From the NCBI GenBank assembly GCA_964390795.1, contig CAYMLQ010000180.1, positions 1 through 11,201 on the forward strand: a stretch of 11,201 bases of DNA, written 5' to 3'. This DNA comes from CAYMLQ01 sp964390795 (GTDB lineage: Bacteria; Verrucomicrobiota; Kiritimatiellia; RFP12; UBA1067). Each line of letters begins with the position of its first letter. The stretch's first letter is position 1. The notes under the pieces are model-generated. The model worked only from the letters and a program-made list of their open reading frames with translations, was not told the origin of the DNA and ran no database searches. Positions 5,401-11,201 of the stretch are shown here, in pieces. A program made the position numbers and the translations under genes.

Positions 5401-7567
5401 AGTAGCCTTCTTTCACAATGGCATCGGCCGCTGACGGAATGACGCGTGCCGTACTGGTGTTCTGTTGTACCCTCTCGATCTGAAGTTGCACAGGCTGCCC
5501 CTCGGCTTTGCAGACGCGCCCGCTCGCGACGCCCTCCGCCTCGGCGGAGCTGACCACAAGAAAGCGGCTCTTTTCCGAAGCCCCGTCCTGCCGCCCGATA
5601 TTCAGCGTCACGCGTGTTCCCTGACACTGCAGCACCGCGCCCGTGACCAGCGGAAAACCCTGCTCGACCTTGAGAACCAGGCCGGCCACCGCATCATCCA
5701 GTCCGCTGTCAGGATCGGGGCTGTAGACATCGCTCGCAAAAACAACCTCGCCGTTGGCGGTCTCTACGGCCTTCAGATAGATGGTGACGCCCTTCGCCTC
5801 GTTGATGATTTTCCCCATGAGCAGCATCTCCGCCGGCACCATCTTGCCGATGCGCAGCGCAGCAGACGGATCGGCAAGGTCGGACACGCTGAGACCTTGC
5901 TCGCGGAGCACGAAATCCCAGCCCTCGTTGCGTTCGAGGAGCTTGAAGCGGACGGGCTCGCTCGTCAGCTCGGCCTCCATCGTGCGCTTCACCCGCACGC
6001 TGACAGTCCCCGCATCGGTCGAGGTGAGCGGCGGCAAGCCTACGCTGAGACGCAGGTTTTCATCCAAATACTCTGGGCGTATCCGCACGACGGTCAGCGC
6101 CTGCGACGTGCGGTTGCCGCTGCGGTCCAACGCCACCACCTCGAACAGGTTCGTGCCCAGATCGAGCGGGATGCGACGCGCGAAATAGGTACGAAGCGTT
6201 CCCGCGTCCTCCGCCGCAAGCAGGTTCTCTCCGTTGATCGTCACGCCAGCCAGTCCGCCGCCGTCGGCCGCCGTTCCATCCACATAGAAATCCTCGGTGA
6301 ACACGCGCGTCAGCGGCTGACAGCCCCGCAGCGAAAGCGAGGGGCGCAGCCGGTCAGCGCTTCCTGCGGGTAGGGACTGCGAAACCCTGTGTACGGCCGG
6401 CGCGTTCCCGGAACGCCGGCAGGTCTGAAACCACGCCTCCATGTGCTCGAGAGCGGTCAAAGGCTCAGGGCCCAAGCCGGCCGCCACTCGGTCGCCCAGC
6501 GCCGGCTGCCACCGCGCCGCGAAAGCCGGAGCCTTCTCTGCCGACTGTAGGGATGCCCGCGCGAGCACGTCAGCATTCAGCGGGCACGCCAACGTGTTGC
6601 CGGCGAGGTCGGTGGCGCTCAGCGTGGCGCCAGCCCACGGGACGCGCAGGGACACGGGCACTTCGGCAGACGCGCCGTTCCCGGCGCTCCGGAACACCGG
6701 CACGTCGCCCAGCGCGATAGCCGCGATGCCGAACTCGTCGCGGCACACGCCCTCGACAAGCCAGGCGTTGCCTTGCGAGGTGACGCGCCGCACCAGCAAG
6801 CGCGGCGGCTGCCAGTCCGCCACCCTCACCACCTGCCGCGTGACGCGCTGCCCCAGCAGATCCTCCGCCACAACATCCACCACGTTGGTGCCGGAGGCCA
6901 GCGGCACGCGCCGCGAGAACGGCACCGACGGCTCAGCCAATTCGATGAACTCCGCCCGCCCGCCTACGGCCAAGCGGCGGATGCGGCCCTCGCCCCCGGC
7001 CGTGCCGCTGAGCAGCAGCGAGCGCTCCCGCGTGCAGACCGTTTCGCCGGCACGCTCCAGCTGGAGCTGCGGCGCCGGAACGGCCCGGCCGGCCAGCTGC
7101 TTCTGGCGTGCGAGATTGAGATAGTGCTTCGCGCGGCCGGAGGGCTCCTGACGCAACGAGATTTCGAGGTAATGGATTGCCTGGGTCGTCTCGTTGCGCT
7201 CGAACAGGCACACGCCCAACTCGCGGTTAGGAAAATAGTCTTCTACAAAGTGCAGCCCGTAGGTGCGGGCGCGCCACATGTCGCGGGCATTGCCGAATTT
7301 GGCCCCGGGCATCACACCCAGGCTGCGCTGGAAATCGGCCTGAGCCTCCTCCGTGCGGTTCTGCTTCAGATAATAGGTGCCGCGCGCATAGTAGTTCCAC
7401 CAGTTGTGCCGGTAGAGTTCGCCGCCCGAGTTTTCCGGTGCCGGGGCGACACAACCCGCCACCACGGCCAGCAGCACACCGGCCATCAAACCAACGCCGC
7501 GCAGCCGAGCGCAGCCTTTTGCGTGTGCGCACCGTTGAGGCAACGGCTGTGGTAGACGCTGGTTCAT
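5384..7567 (-). CDS. TPR lipoprotein with Ig-like repeats and CsgG-like C-terminus
   Basis: The encoded protein is 727 residues. The ATG overlaps the upstream stop as ATGA, with GGAGG upstream. A lipoprotein signal ends in 'LLAVVAGC', with lipidated Cys39. Residues 52-160 look like TPR-type helices ('WWNYYARGTYYLKQNRTEEA', 'CLFERNETTQAIHYLEISLR'), usually protein-binding. Two similar beta modules follow, marked by 'GTNVVDVVAEDLLGQRVTRQ' (226-245) and 'GTNLFEVVALDRSGNRTSQ' (471-489), as in glucodextranase-B or Ig-like repeats, with a possible third near 310-330. Residues 520-640 carry the same CsgG/TolB-N-like segment as the caspase ('LLERNEGWDFVLREQ', 'SVSDLADP', 'IGKMVPAEMLLMGK', 'IYLKAVET'). 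Residues 648-725 form a small beta domain ('RVTLNIGRQDG', 'NTSTARVI', 'KEGYYVYTR'). It is likely anchored in the outer or inner membrane facing the periplasm, as scaffold or partner of the caspase encoded next. Confidence 0.86.
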   Translation of the reverse strand: MNQRLPQPLPQRCAHAKGCARLRGVGLMAGVLLAVVAGCVAPAPENSGGELYRHNWWNYYARGTYYLKQNRTEEAQADFQRSLGVMPGAKFGNARDMWRARTYGLHFVEDYFPNRELGVCLFERNETTQAIHYLEISLRQEPSGRAKHYLNLARQKQLAGRAVPAPQLQLERAGETVCTRERSLLLSGTAGGEGRIRRLAVGGRAEFIELAEPSVPFSRRVPLASGTNVVDVVAEDLLGQRVTRQVVRVADWQPPRLLVRRVTSQGNAWLVEGVCRDEFGIAAIALGDVPVFRSAGNGASAEVPVSLRVPWAGATLSATDLAGNTLACPLNADVLARASLQSAEKAPAFAARWQPALGDRVAAGLGPEPLTALEHMEAWFQTCRRSGNAPAVHRVSQSLPAGSADRLRPSLSLRGCQPLTRVFTEDFYVDGTAADGGGLAGVTINGENLLAAEDAGTLRTYFARRIPLDLGTNLFEVVALDRSGNRTSQALTVVRIRPEYLDENLRLSVGLPPLTSTDAGTVSVRVKRTMEAELTSEPVRFKLLERNEGWDFVLREQGLSVSDLADPSAALRIGKMVPAEMLLMGKIINEAKGVTIYLKAVETANGEVVFASDVYSPDPDSGLDDAVAGLVLKVEQGFPLVTGAVLQCQGTRVTLNIGRQDGASEKSRFLVVSSAEAEGVASGRVCKAEGQPVQLQIERVQQNTSTARVIPSAADAIVKEGYYVYTR

Positions 7568-8343
7568 AGCCTTTTTCCTCCGCCCGCGGCACCGGAAGTG
7601 TTGACAAGCGTTTCAACCATGCTGGCGGCTGACGCGTCCGCATGGCCCAGAAAGGATTCAAGCCCCGAGTAATCCCCGCTCCACTCGCCGGCGGACTGCC
7701 CGGTGCGCAGCCGCGCCTGCACGGTCGCCGAGAAGGCGCCCTCGCGCAACGCCTGCAGGCGGAGCGAGAAGGCCAGGCCGGGTGGCAACGTGACGCCGCG
7801 GGCGGAACAGGCGCGAGCCAGAGCCGCCGCCAGCGCCTCCTGACAGCGCGCCGCCGTCGCCGCATCCGTTGTTAGCCTTGCGTCCGGCGCGCTTGAGCCG
7901 CGGAGGGAGAGCGGCGCGCAAACGGGCTTCTCCCAGCTCACCCCGCGCGACACCCGCCAAGCGGGGGAAACCGCGAGCAGCAGCAGAGCCGCAGCGGCGA
8001 GTCCGATGACGCCGGCGGCCGGACGCCCGAAAAAAAGCAGCCGCTTTGATTCCACGGGGCTGAAGCGAGGCACCTGAGAAGCCGGGCCAGAGTCCGATGC
8101 GTTCGTGCGCTCCCAAGCAGCCAACGCCTGTTCCACCAGCGCCTCGTCACTCGTGCCATCCGTCCCAGCCGCAGGCAGCGTGGCACGCAGCAGCCGGTCC
8201 ACCTGCCGCGAACGCTCGAGGCGGCTGCGCAGCTCGGGATCACGCCGCATCGCCACGTCCAGCGCGTTCCGCTCAGCCGCGTCGGCCTCACCGTGCAGGT
8301 ACGCCCAGATGGCTTCGCTTGAATGGGTTGCTTCCGCTTTCAC
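7564..8343 (-). CDS. Probable anti-sigma factor, single-pass membrane protein
   Basis: The encoded protein is 259 residues. I chose the GTG start at 8343 because GGAGG lies seven bases upstream and the protein-like sequence begins there. An open frame reaching back to 8481 encodes a non-protein-like leader. Residues 8-55 ('AIWAYLHGEADAAERNALD', 'RDPELRSRLERSRQVDRLLR') match the short helical cytoplasmic domain of ECF anti-sigma factors. The zinc-binding His-x3-Cys-x2-Cys of the ZAS type is absent. One membrane segment spans about 109-127 ('GVIGLAAAALLLLAV'). The remaining 130 residues would be periplasmic and hold two Cys (142, 167; further Cys179) and strands such as 'AFSLRLQALREGAFSATVQA', possibly a sensing domain. 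It lies just after the sigma gene and overlaps the lipoprotein gene by four bases. Function is inferred from position, topology and the N-terminal pattern. Confidence 0.75.
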   Translation of the reverse strand: MKAEATHSSEAIWAYLHGEADAAERNALDVAMRRDPELRSRLERSRQVDRLLRATLPAAGTDGTSDEALVEQALAAWERTNASDSGPASQVPRFSPVESKRLLFFGRPAAGVIGLAAAALLLLAVSPAWRVSRGVSWEKPVCAPLSLRGSSAPDARLTTDAATAARCQEALAAALARACSARGVTLPPGLAFSLRLQALREGAFSATVQARLRTGQSAGEWSGDYSGLESFLGHADASAASMVETLVNTSGAAGGGKRL

Positions 8344-8512
8344 GTTCGTTCCTCCGCCAATCACAGGCCGGTGTCTAATCCGGAATCTCCGGCTTCTGCC
8401 CTTAAAGTCGTTGGGCACGAACGCTTCTTCCCGAAATATCGGAAATAAATGTGACTTCAGAAGAAATAATACTCCTGGCACCCGGCAAGCAACGGGGTGG
8501 CAGAAACATCGC
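8344..8512. other. 169-bp gap between sigma and anti-sigma genes
   Basis: This gap is unusually long for a sigma/anti-sigma pair and is AT-richer than its flanks around 8440-8475. It holds one candidate hairpin (8476-8500) and the strong GGAGG ribosome site for the gene starting at 8343. An extra promoter here would allow the membrane and caspase genes to be expressed apart from the sigma factor, but no convincing -35/-10 pair can be named. Confidence 0.4.
8476..8500 (-). terminator. Candidate attenuator hairpin after the sigma gene
   Basis: On the minus strand GCCACCCCG (8500-8492) and CGGGTGCC (8483-8476) pair with one bulged base around an 8-base loop, about 12 bases after the sigma factor stop. 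The following sequence reads AGGAGTATTATTTCTT, moderately T-rich but without a clean U-run. It may be a partial terminator that sets the ratio of sigma factor to downstream genes. Confidence 0.3.
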
Positions 8513-9103
8513 TCAGCGGTTCTGCGCGAGAACCTCGCGGAGCTTATCCAGACACCGCGACAGCCGGCTGCCGACCGTGTTGACGGTCACCCCTTGGCGT
8601 TCGGCCATTTCTTTATAAGAGAGGCCTTCCACGTAGAACTGGCGGAGACAGACCCGGCTCGGCTCATCCAACTGGGCTAACGCGGCACGCACGACGGTGG
8701 CACACTCCGCCCGTTGCAGAGCAGCCACCGGGTCGAACTCGCTGCCGGCCTCGATATCCAAGTCCACCCATTCGCCGTCCTCGTCCCACTGGCCGAGAGG
8801 AAGCAAGCGGCTCTGATCTCGTAACTTCTTGCGCAGCATATCGATGCAACGGTTGATACAGATTTTCTTTACAAATGCTGGCAGCGAGGGTTCCGACTGC
8901 AGGCGGCTGATCGACTGAACGATACCGATTTTAATGGTCTGGGCGGCATCCTCACACGTGTGGGCATCAAAATGCCAGCGGGGCCATGCGACGATCGAGC
9001 GTATCGTCGCATCGAAGTGCTTAAAGAAGGCCACCCAGGCGCCTTCATCACCTGCCCGCAATTCGCTCAGCGACGGGATCCCTGATTCTTCCGGCTTGTT
9101 CAC
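8513..9103 (-). CDS. ECF-type RNA polymerase sigma-70 factor
   Basis: The encoded protein is 196 residues, a usual ECF length. Region 2 occupies about 13-98: 'LRAGDEGAWVAFFKHFDATI', 'EDAAQTIKIGIVQSISRL', then 'LPAFVKKICINRCIDMLRKK', the -10 recognition and melting segment. Region 4 occupies about 134-194: 'ALAQLDEPSRVCLRQFYVEG', then the helix-turn-helix 'LSYKEMAERQGVTVNTVGSR' that reads the -35 element. Regions 1.2 and 3 are missing, as expected for ECF factors. I chose GTG at 9103, with AGGAG ten bases upstream. A TTG at 9127 preceded by GAGG is a possible longer start adding eight residues. It heads the leftward gene block and is followed by a probable anti-sigma factor. It probably directs transcription of this block and perhaps of the divergent outer-membrane gene. 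Confidence 0.93.
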   Translation of the reverse strand: MNKPEESGIPSLSELRAGDEGAWVAFFKHFDATIRSIVAWPRWHFDAHTCEDAAQTIKIGIVQSISRLQSEPSLPAFVKKICINRCIDMLRKKLRDQSRLLPLGQWDEDGEWVDLDIEAGSEFDPVAALQRAECATVVRAALAQLDEPSRVCLRQFYVEGLSYKEMAERQGVTVNTVGSRLSRCLDKLREVLAQNR

Positions 9104-9155
9104 CTCAAAGCCACTCCTGCATGTCAACCCGTCCTCTTTCAGGTCGGATGACGCA

Positions 9156-9247
9156 TTCCGTTACAAAATAATCCAAAAAACATTGACAGTATAGGTCTTT
9201 TCATGTGAAGAAGGAAGTACATTCAAACGACACAATGGGTAACGGAA
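9156..9247. promoter_or_regulatory. Inverted 9-bp pair in the divergent intergenic region
   Basis: TTCCGTTAC (9156-9164) and GTAACGGAA (9239-9247) are exact reverse complements. Each divergent gene therefore sees GTAACGGAA in its own reading direction, about 53 bases before the sigma start (9103) and 115 bases before the outer-membrane gene start (9362). They could be matching promoter elements for the local ECF sigma factor, since many ECF -35 sites contain GGAA, or operator half-sites. No -10 motif common to both sides could be found. Confidence 0.35.
9183..9211 (+). promoter_or_regulatory. Possible housekeeping promoter, consensus -35 only
   Basis: A perfect TTGACA occurs at 9183-9188, oriented toward the outer-membrane protein gene, inside an AT-rich stretch. 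At 17 bases spacing the -10 position reads TGAAGA, which is poor. The -35 match is therefore suggestive only. Confidence 0.25.
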
Positions 9248-9252
9248 CGATT

Positions 9253-9330
9253 GGGTTCTTCGATCGCCATACGCCATGGCCGCCAGTCTGTGGGGGACTG
9301 GAACCCTGCGGAAGCGCTGGCGGAGCAGGG
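9253..9330 (+). promoter_or_regulatory. Structured 5' leader of the outer-membrane protein gene
   Basis: If transcribed from the intergenic region, the leader can form several stems: CCAGTC (9283-9288) with GACTGG (9296-9301), GGGTTC (9253-9258) with GAACCC (9301-9306), CCGCCAG (9280-9286) with CTGGCGG (9317-9323), and CCCTGC (9304-9309) with GCAGGG (9325-9330). Some are mutually exclusive. I could not match it to a riboswitch class I know. It ends about 30 bases before the start codon. Confidence 0.35.
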
Positions 9331-9361
9331 GTAAGGCACACACGGCAGACAGGAGCAAGCG

Positions 9362-11146
9362 ATGAGATGCGGACAGCCAACGAGAGGGAGCCATCCCGGG
9401 ACAGACTGCGCGACACAGCCCTCACGCGGGATGATCATGGCAGTTGCGGCGCTCGTGGCGGGACTGCCGAGTGCCCTCCGCGCCGAGAGCATGACTCTCT
9501 CCACGATCGCCGGAGACGTGCAGATCCCGCTGGTACACGTTGATCCGGGCGGGTCGCTGCTGAGCCCTTCGGCTCCCTCAGCGCCGCCCTTCACGGCACC
9601 CACGATCTTCTCCGCGCCCCTGCCGAGCGGTTCGGGCGCGCGCGCTTTGGGCGTCGCAGGAGCCTTCACCGCGGTGGCCGACGACGCCACGGCGGCCTCC
9701 TGGAATCCGGCAGGTCTGACCCAGCTCGAACGCCCGGAGTTCTCGCTGGTCTACCGGCTGAAGCAGGAGCACAACCGGCACTGGTCGGGAAACAGCGACT
9801 ACCGCGTCGGCACCGACGACGATTTCGGCAATGCCCTCAACTACCTCAGCGCCGTGCTGCCCTTCCGCGTGCTGGACCGCAACGCCGTCGTCTCCCTCAA
9901 CTTCCAAGAGGTCTACGACTTCTCGCAGCGGTTCCACGCCAACTTTTCCAGCCGCACCTCCAGCCTTGAAAGCCAAACACGGCGCGAAGAGACCAGCGAG
10001 ACGCTTCAAACCCACCACACGCTCGTCAACGGCTATCTCGATGTGACTGAATTCCTGACGACCCGCAAGACGACCACCCTGAACCAGAGCCTCTCCTCCG
10101 CGACCTTGGGCCGGCTCGATTTCGAGCAGGAAGGCGGCGTCCAGGCGATCACGCCGGCGTTCGCCGTCGAGATCACTCCGAAAATCTCCTTGGGGGCGGC
10201 GGTCAACATCTATCAGGAAGGGTTGCTCGGCGCCAGCAAGATCCGCTCGCATACGAGCGCCCGCTATTCCGGGAGCATGGACAGTTCGGTGGACATCACG
10301 GATGAACGCACCACCTCCGGCACCTGGTCCTACACCGGCGCGTACGTGAGCCCCACCCTCACGATGCCGCTGGATCCCGCTTCGGGCGACGTGACGCCGT
10401 ACTCGACCACGGAGATGAGCGAAGACCTGACCCTGCTAAACTACGCGGGCACCTACGAAGTCGACGACAACATCGATAATTTCAGGGGCGTGAACGCCAC
10501 GCTCGGCGGACTCTGGACCGCCTCCGAAAGACTCACGCTGGGCTTCTGCCTGGATCTGCCGTGGACGGCTCGCGCCCGCCAGACGAAAACCGTCCGCACG
10601 GATGTCCTTGTTGACGACGCAGCCGGGACAACCTCGTCCAGCCGCTCGAAGACCTCCAAAGACGTCGCCTTCGACTTCCCCCTGTACTGGGCCGCCGGTG
10701 CGGCGTGGCGCTGGAACAACCGGCTCACCACGTCCTTCGACGTCAGTCAGACCCAGTGGTCGAGCTACTCGTTCAAAGCGGACGGCGAACCGAGGTCCAA
10801 CCCGCTTGATGGGTCCCGTTATGGCGAGCACGCGGTGGATGACTGCTGGGCGCTGCGGACCGGCACCGAATATCTGTGGGTCCTGTCCAAAACCGAAATT
10901 CCCTTCCGCGCCGGACTCTCCTGGGAACAGCGCCCGGCGATCGGTACGCCGGATGAGTATTGGGGCGTCAGCCTGGGCACAGGCATCTCCCTCGGCAAGG
11001 GCCCCAACAAAGTCATCATCGATGTCGCCTATGTCTTCTCGTGGGGCAACGACGTGATGGGCTCTCTGGTTCCCGGACAGACGGACACGCTGGGCACGGA
11101 TGTGCAGCGCCACGATCTGTACATCTCGTGCATTTACCATTTTTAG
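9362..11146 (+). CDS. OmpP1/FadL-type outer-membrane beta-barrel protein
   Basis: The encoded protein is 594 residues. ATG at 9362 is preceded by AGGAG six bases upstream. An extended Sec signal runs to about residue 41 ('MIMAVAALVAGLPSALRA/ES'). Residues 88-131 carry the family hallmark: 'SGSGARALGVAGAFTAVADD', 'ATAASWNPAGLTQLERPEFS', 'LVYRL', the N-terminal hatch and first strand of FadL-like channels. The rest shows alternating amphipathic strands and ends in 'LYISCIYHF', the C-terminal Phe used in outer-membrane barrel insertion. At 594 residues it is much longer than typical FadL proteins (about 420-450). A Ser/Thr-rich stretch near 195-330 is probably a large extracellular loop. Family members carry hydrophobic compounds across the outer membrane; the substrate here is unknown. 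It is divergent from the sigma factor gene and may be co-regulated with it. Confidence 0.87.
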   Translation: MRCGQPTRGSHPGTDCATQPSRGMIMAVAALVAGLPSALRAESMTLSTIAGDVQIPLVHVDPGGSLLSPSAPSAPPFTAPTIFSAPLPSGSGARALGVAGAFTAVADDATAASWNPAGLTQLERPEFSLVYRLKQEHNRHWSGNSDYRVGTDDDFGNALNYLSAVLPFRVLDRNAVVSLNFQEVYDFSQRFHANFSSRTSSLESQTRREETSETLQTHHTLVNGYLDVTEFLTTRKTTTLNQSLSSATLGRLDFEQEGGVQAITPAFAVEITPKISLGAAVNIYQEGLLGASKIRSHTSARYSGSMDSSVDITDERTTSGTWSYTGAYVSPTLTMPLDPASGDVTPYSTTEMSEDLTLLNYAGTYEVDDNIDNFRGVNATLGGLWTASERLTLGFCLDLPWTARARQTKTVRTDVLVDDAAGTTSSSRSKTSKDVAFDFPLYWAAGAAWRWNNRLTTSFDVSQTQWSSYSFKADGEPRSNPLDGSRYGEHAVDDCWALRTGTEYLWVLSKTEIPFRAGLSWEQRPAIGTPDEYWGVSLGTGISLGKGPNKVIIDVAYVFSWGNDVMGSLVPGQTDTLGTDVQRHDLYISCIYHF

Positions 11147-11201
11147 CCCAGGGCAAACGCATCTTAATTTTCAGGTCTGAGATTGTGTGCTGGTGTGGTC
11201 A
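11147..11201. other. Downstream flank, no feature seen
   Basis: These 55 bases follow the stop codon of the outer-membrane protein gene. I see no hairpin with a T-run that would be a convincing terminator, and no start of another gene before the window ends. Confidence 0.5.

Noticed and set aside
4267..5442. Open frame of 391 codons on the plus strand
   Set aside because: It is antisense to the caspase gene, whose translation has intact catalytic motifs; the opposite frame is Arg/His-rich with no recognisable domain.
8344..8481. Longer N-terminus for the anti-sigma-like protein, from 8481
   Set aside because: The extra 46 residues are not protein-like, and GGAGG with seven-base spacing marks GTG at 8343 as the start.
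3301..9103. Anti-phage defence system with caspase effector
   Set aside because: There is no nucleic-acid-sensing, nucleotide-signalling or NTPase domain nearby, and the predicted topology places the caspase outside the cytoplasm; envelope function fits better.
9578..10252. Open frame of 224 codons on the minus strand
   Set aside because: It is antisense to the outer-membrane protein gene, which has a signal peptide, family motif and C-terminal Phe; the opposite frame has none.
1..11201. tRNA, rRNA or CRISPR array
   Set aside because: No cloverleaf with TTCGA-type arm, no rRNA-like blocks, and no regularly spaced direct repeats with unique spacers were found on reading both strands.

Overview
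This is a GC-rich bacterial window with Gram-negative envelope features: a lipoprotein signal, several Sec signal peptides and an outer-membrane beta-barrel ending in Phe. The domain mix (ECF sigma factor, caspase-like peptidase, several CsgG-type proteins, and palindromic intergenic repeats of a kind I recall from such genomes) suggests the PVC group (Verrucomicrobiota, Kiritimatiellota, Lentisphaerota). That placement is an inference from style and is not proven by any marker gene here.

Layout. A leftward gene block runs from about 9103 down to 1073: an ECF sigma factor (8513-9103), a single-pass membrane protein in the anti-sigma position (7564-8343), a large TPR lipoprotein (5384-7567), a membrane-anchored caspase-like peptidase (3301-5400), an exported protein of unknown function (2042-3034) and a secreted CsgG-like protein (1073-2008). 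The anti-sigma, lipoprotein and caspase genes overlap by 4 and 17 bases, so they are surely one translationally coupled unit. After 675 bp without a gene, densely filled with palindromes and repeats (398-1072), a second leftward CsgG-like gene (start at 397) runs off the left edge. To the right, transcribed divergently from the sigma factor, lies an OmpP1/FadL-type outer-membrane protein (9362-11146).

The unifying signal is that four proteins (1-397, 1073-2008, 3301-5400, 5384-7567) carry the same CsgG/TolB-N-like segment: an 'ER.EL..LL.E' stretch, then 'S.LADP.A...GK..PA..LL.G', then a 'YLRLVDT.T' strand. In two of them it is fused to very different partners, a caspase peptidase and a TPR/Ig-like lipoprotein, and both of those end in what looks like the same small C-terminal beta domain. 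Topology puts all four in the periplasm or at the outer membrane. The simplest reading is an envelope-located, sigma-factor-controlled assembly whose parts meet through a shared CsgG-type fold and which includes a predicted periplasmic arginine/lysine-type caspase. No curli subunit gene is visible, so this is not a plain curli locus.

A 132-bp MITE-like element with perfect 17-bp terminal inverted repeats and a perfect 9-bp target duplication (3124-3273) has inserted between the caspase gene and the next gene, possibly splitting or retuning the operon. No tRNA, rRNA, CRISPR array or complete insertion sequence was seen.
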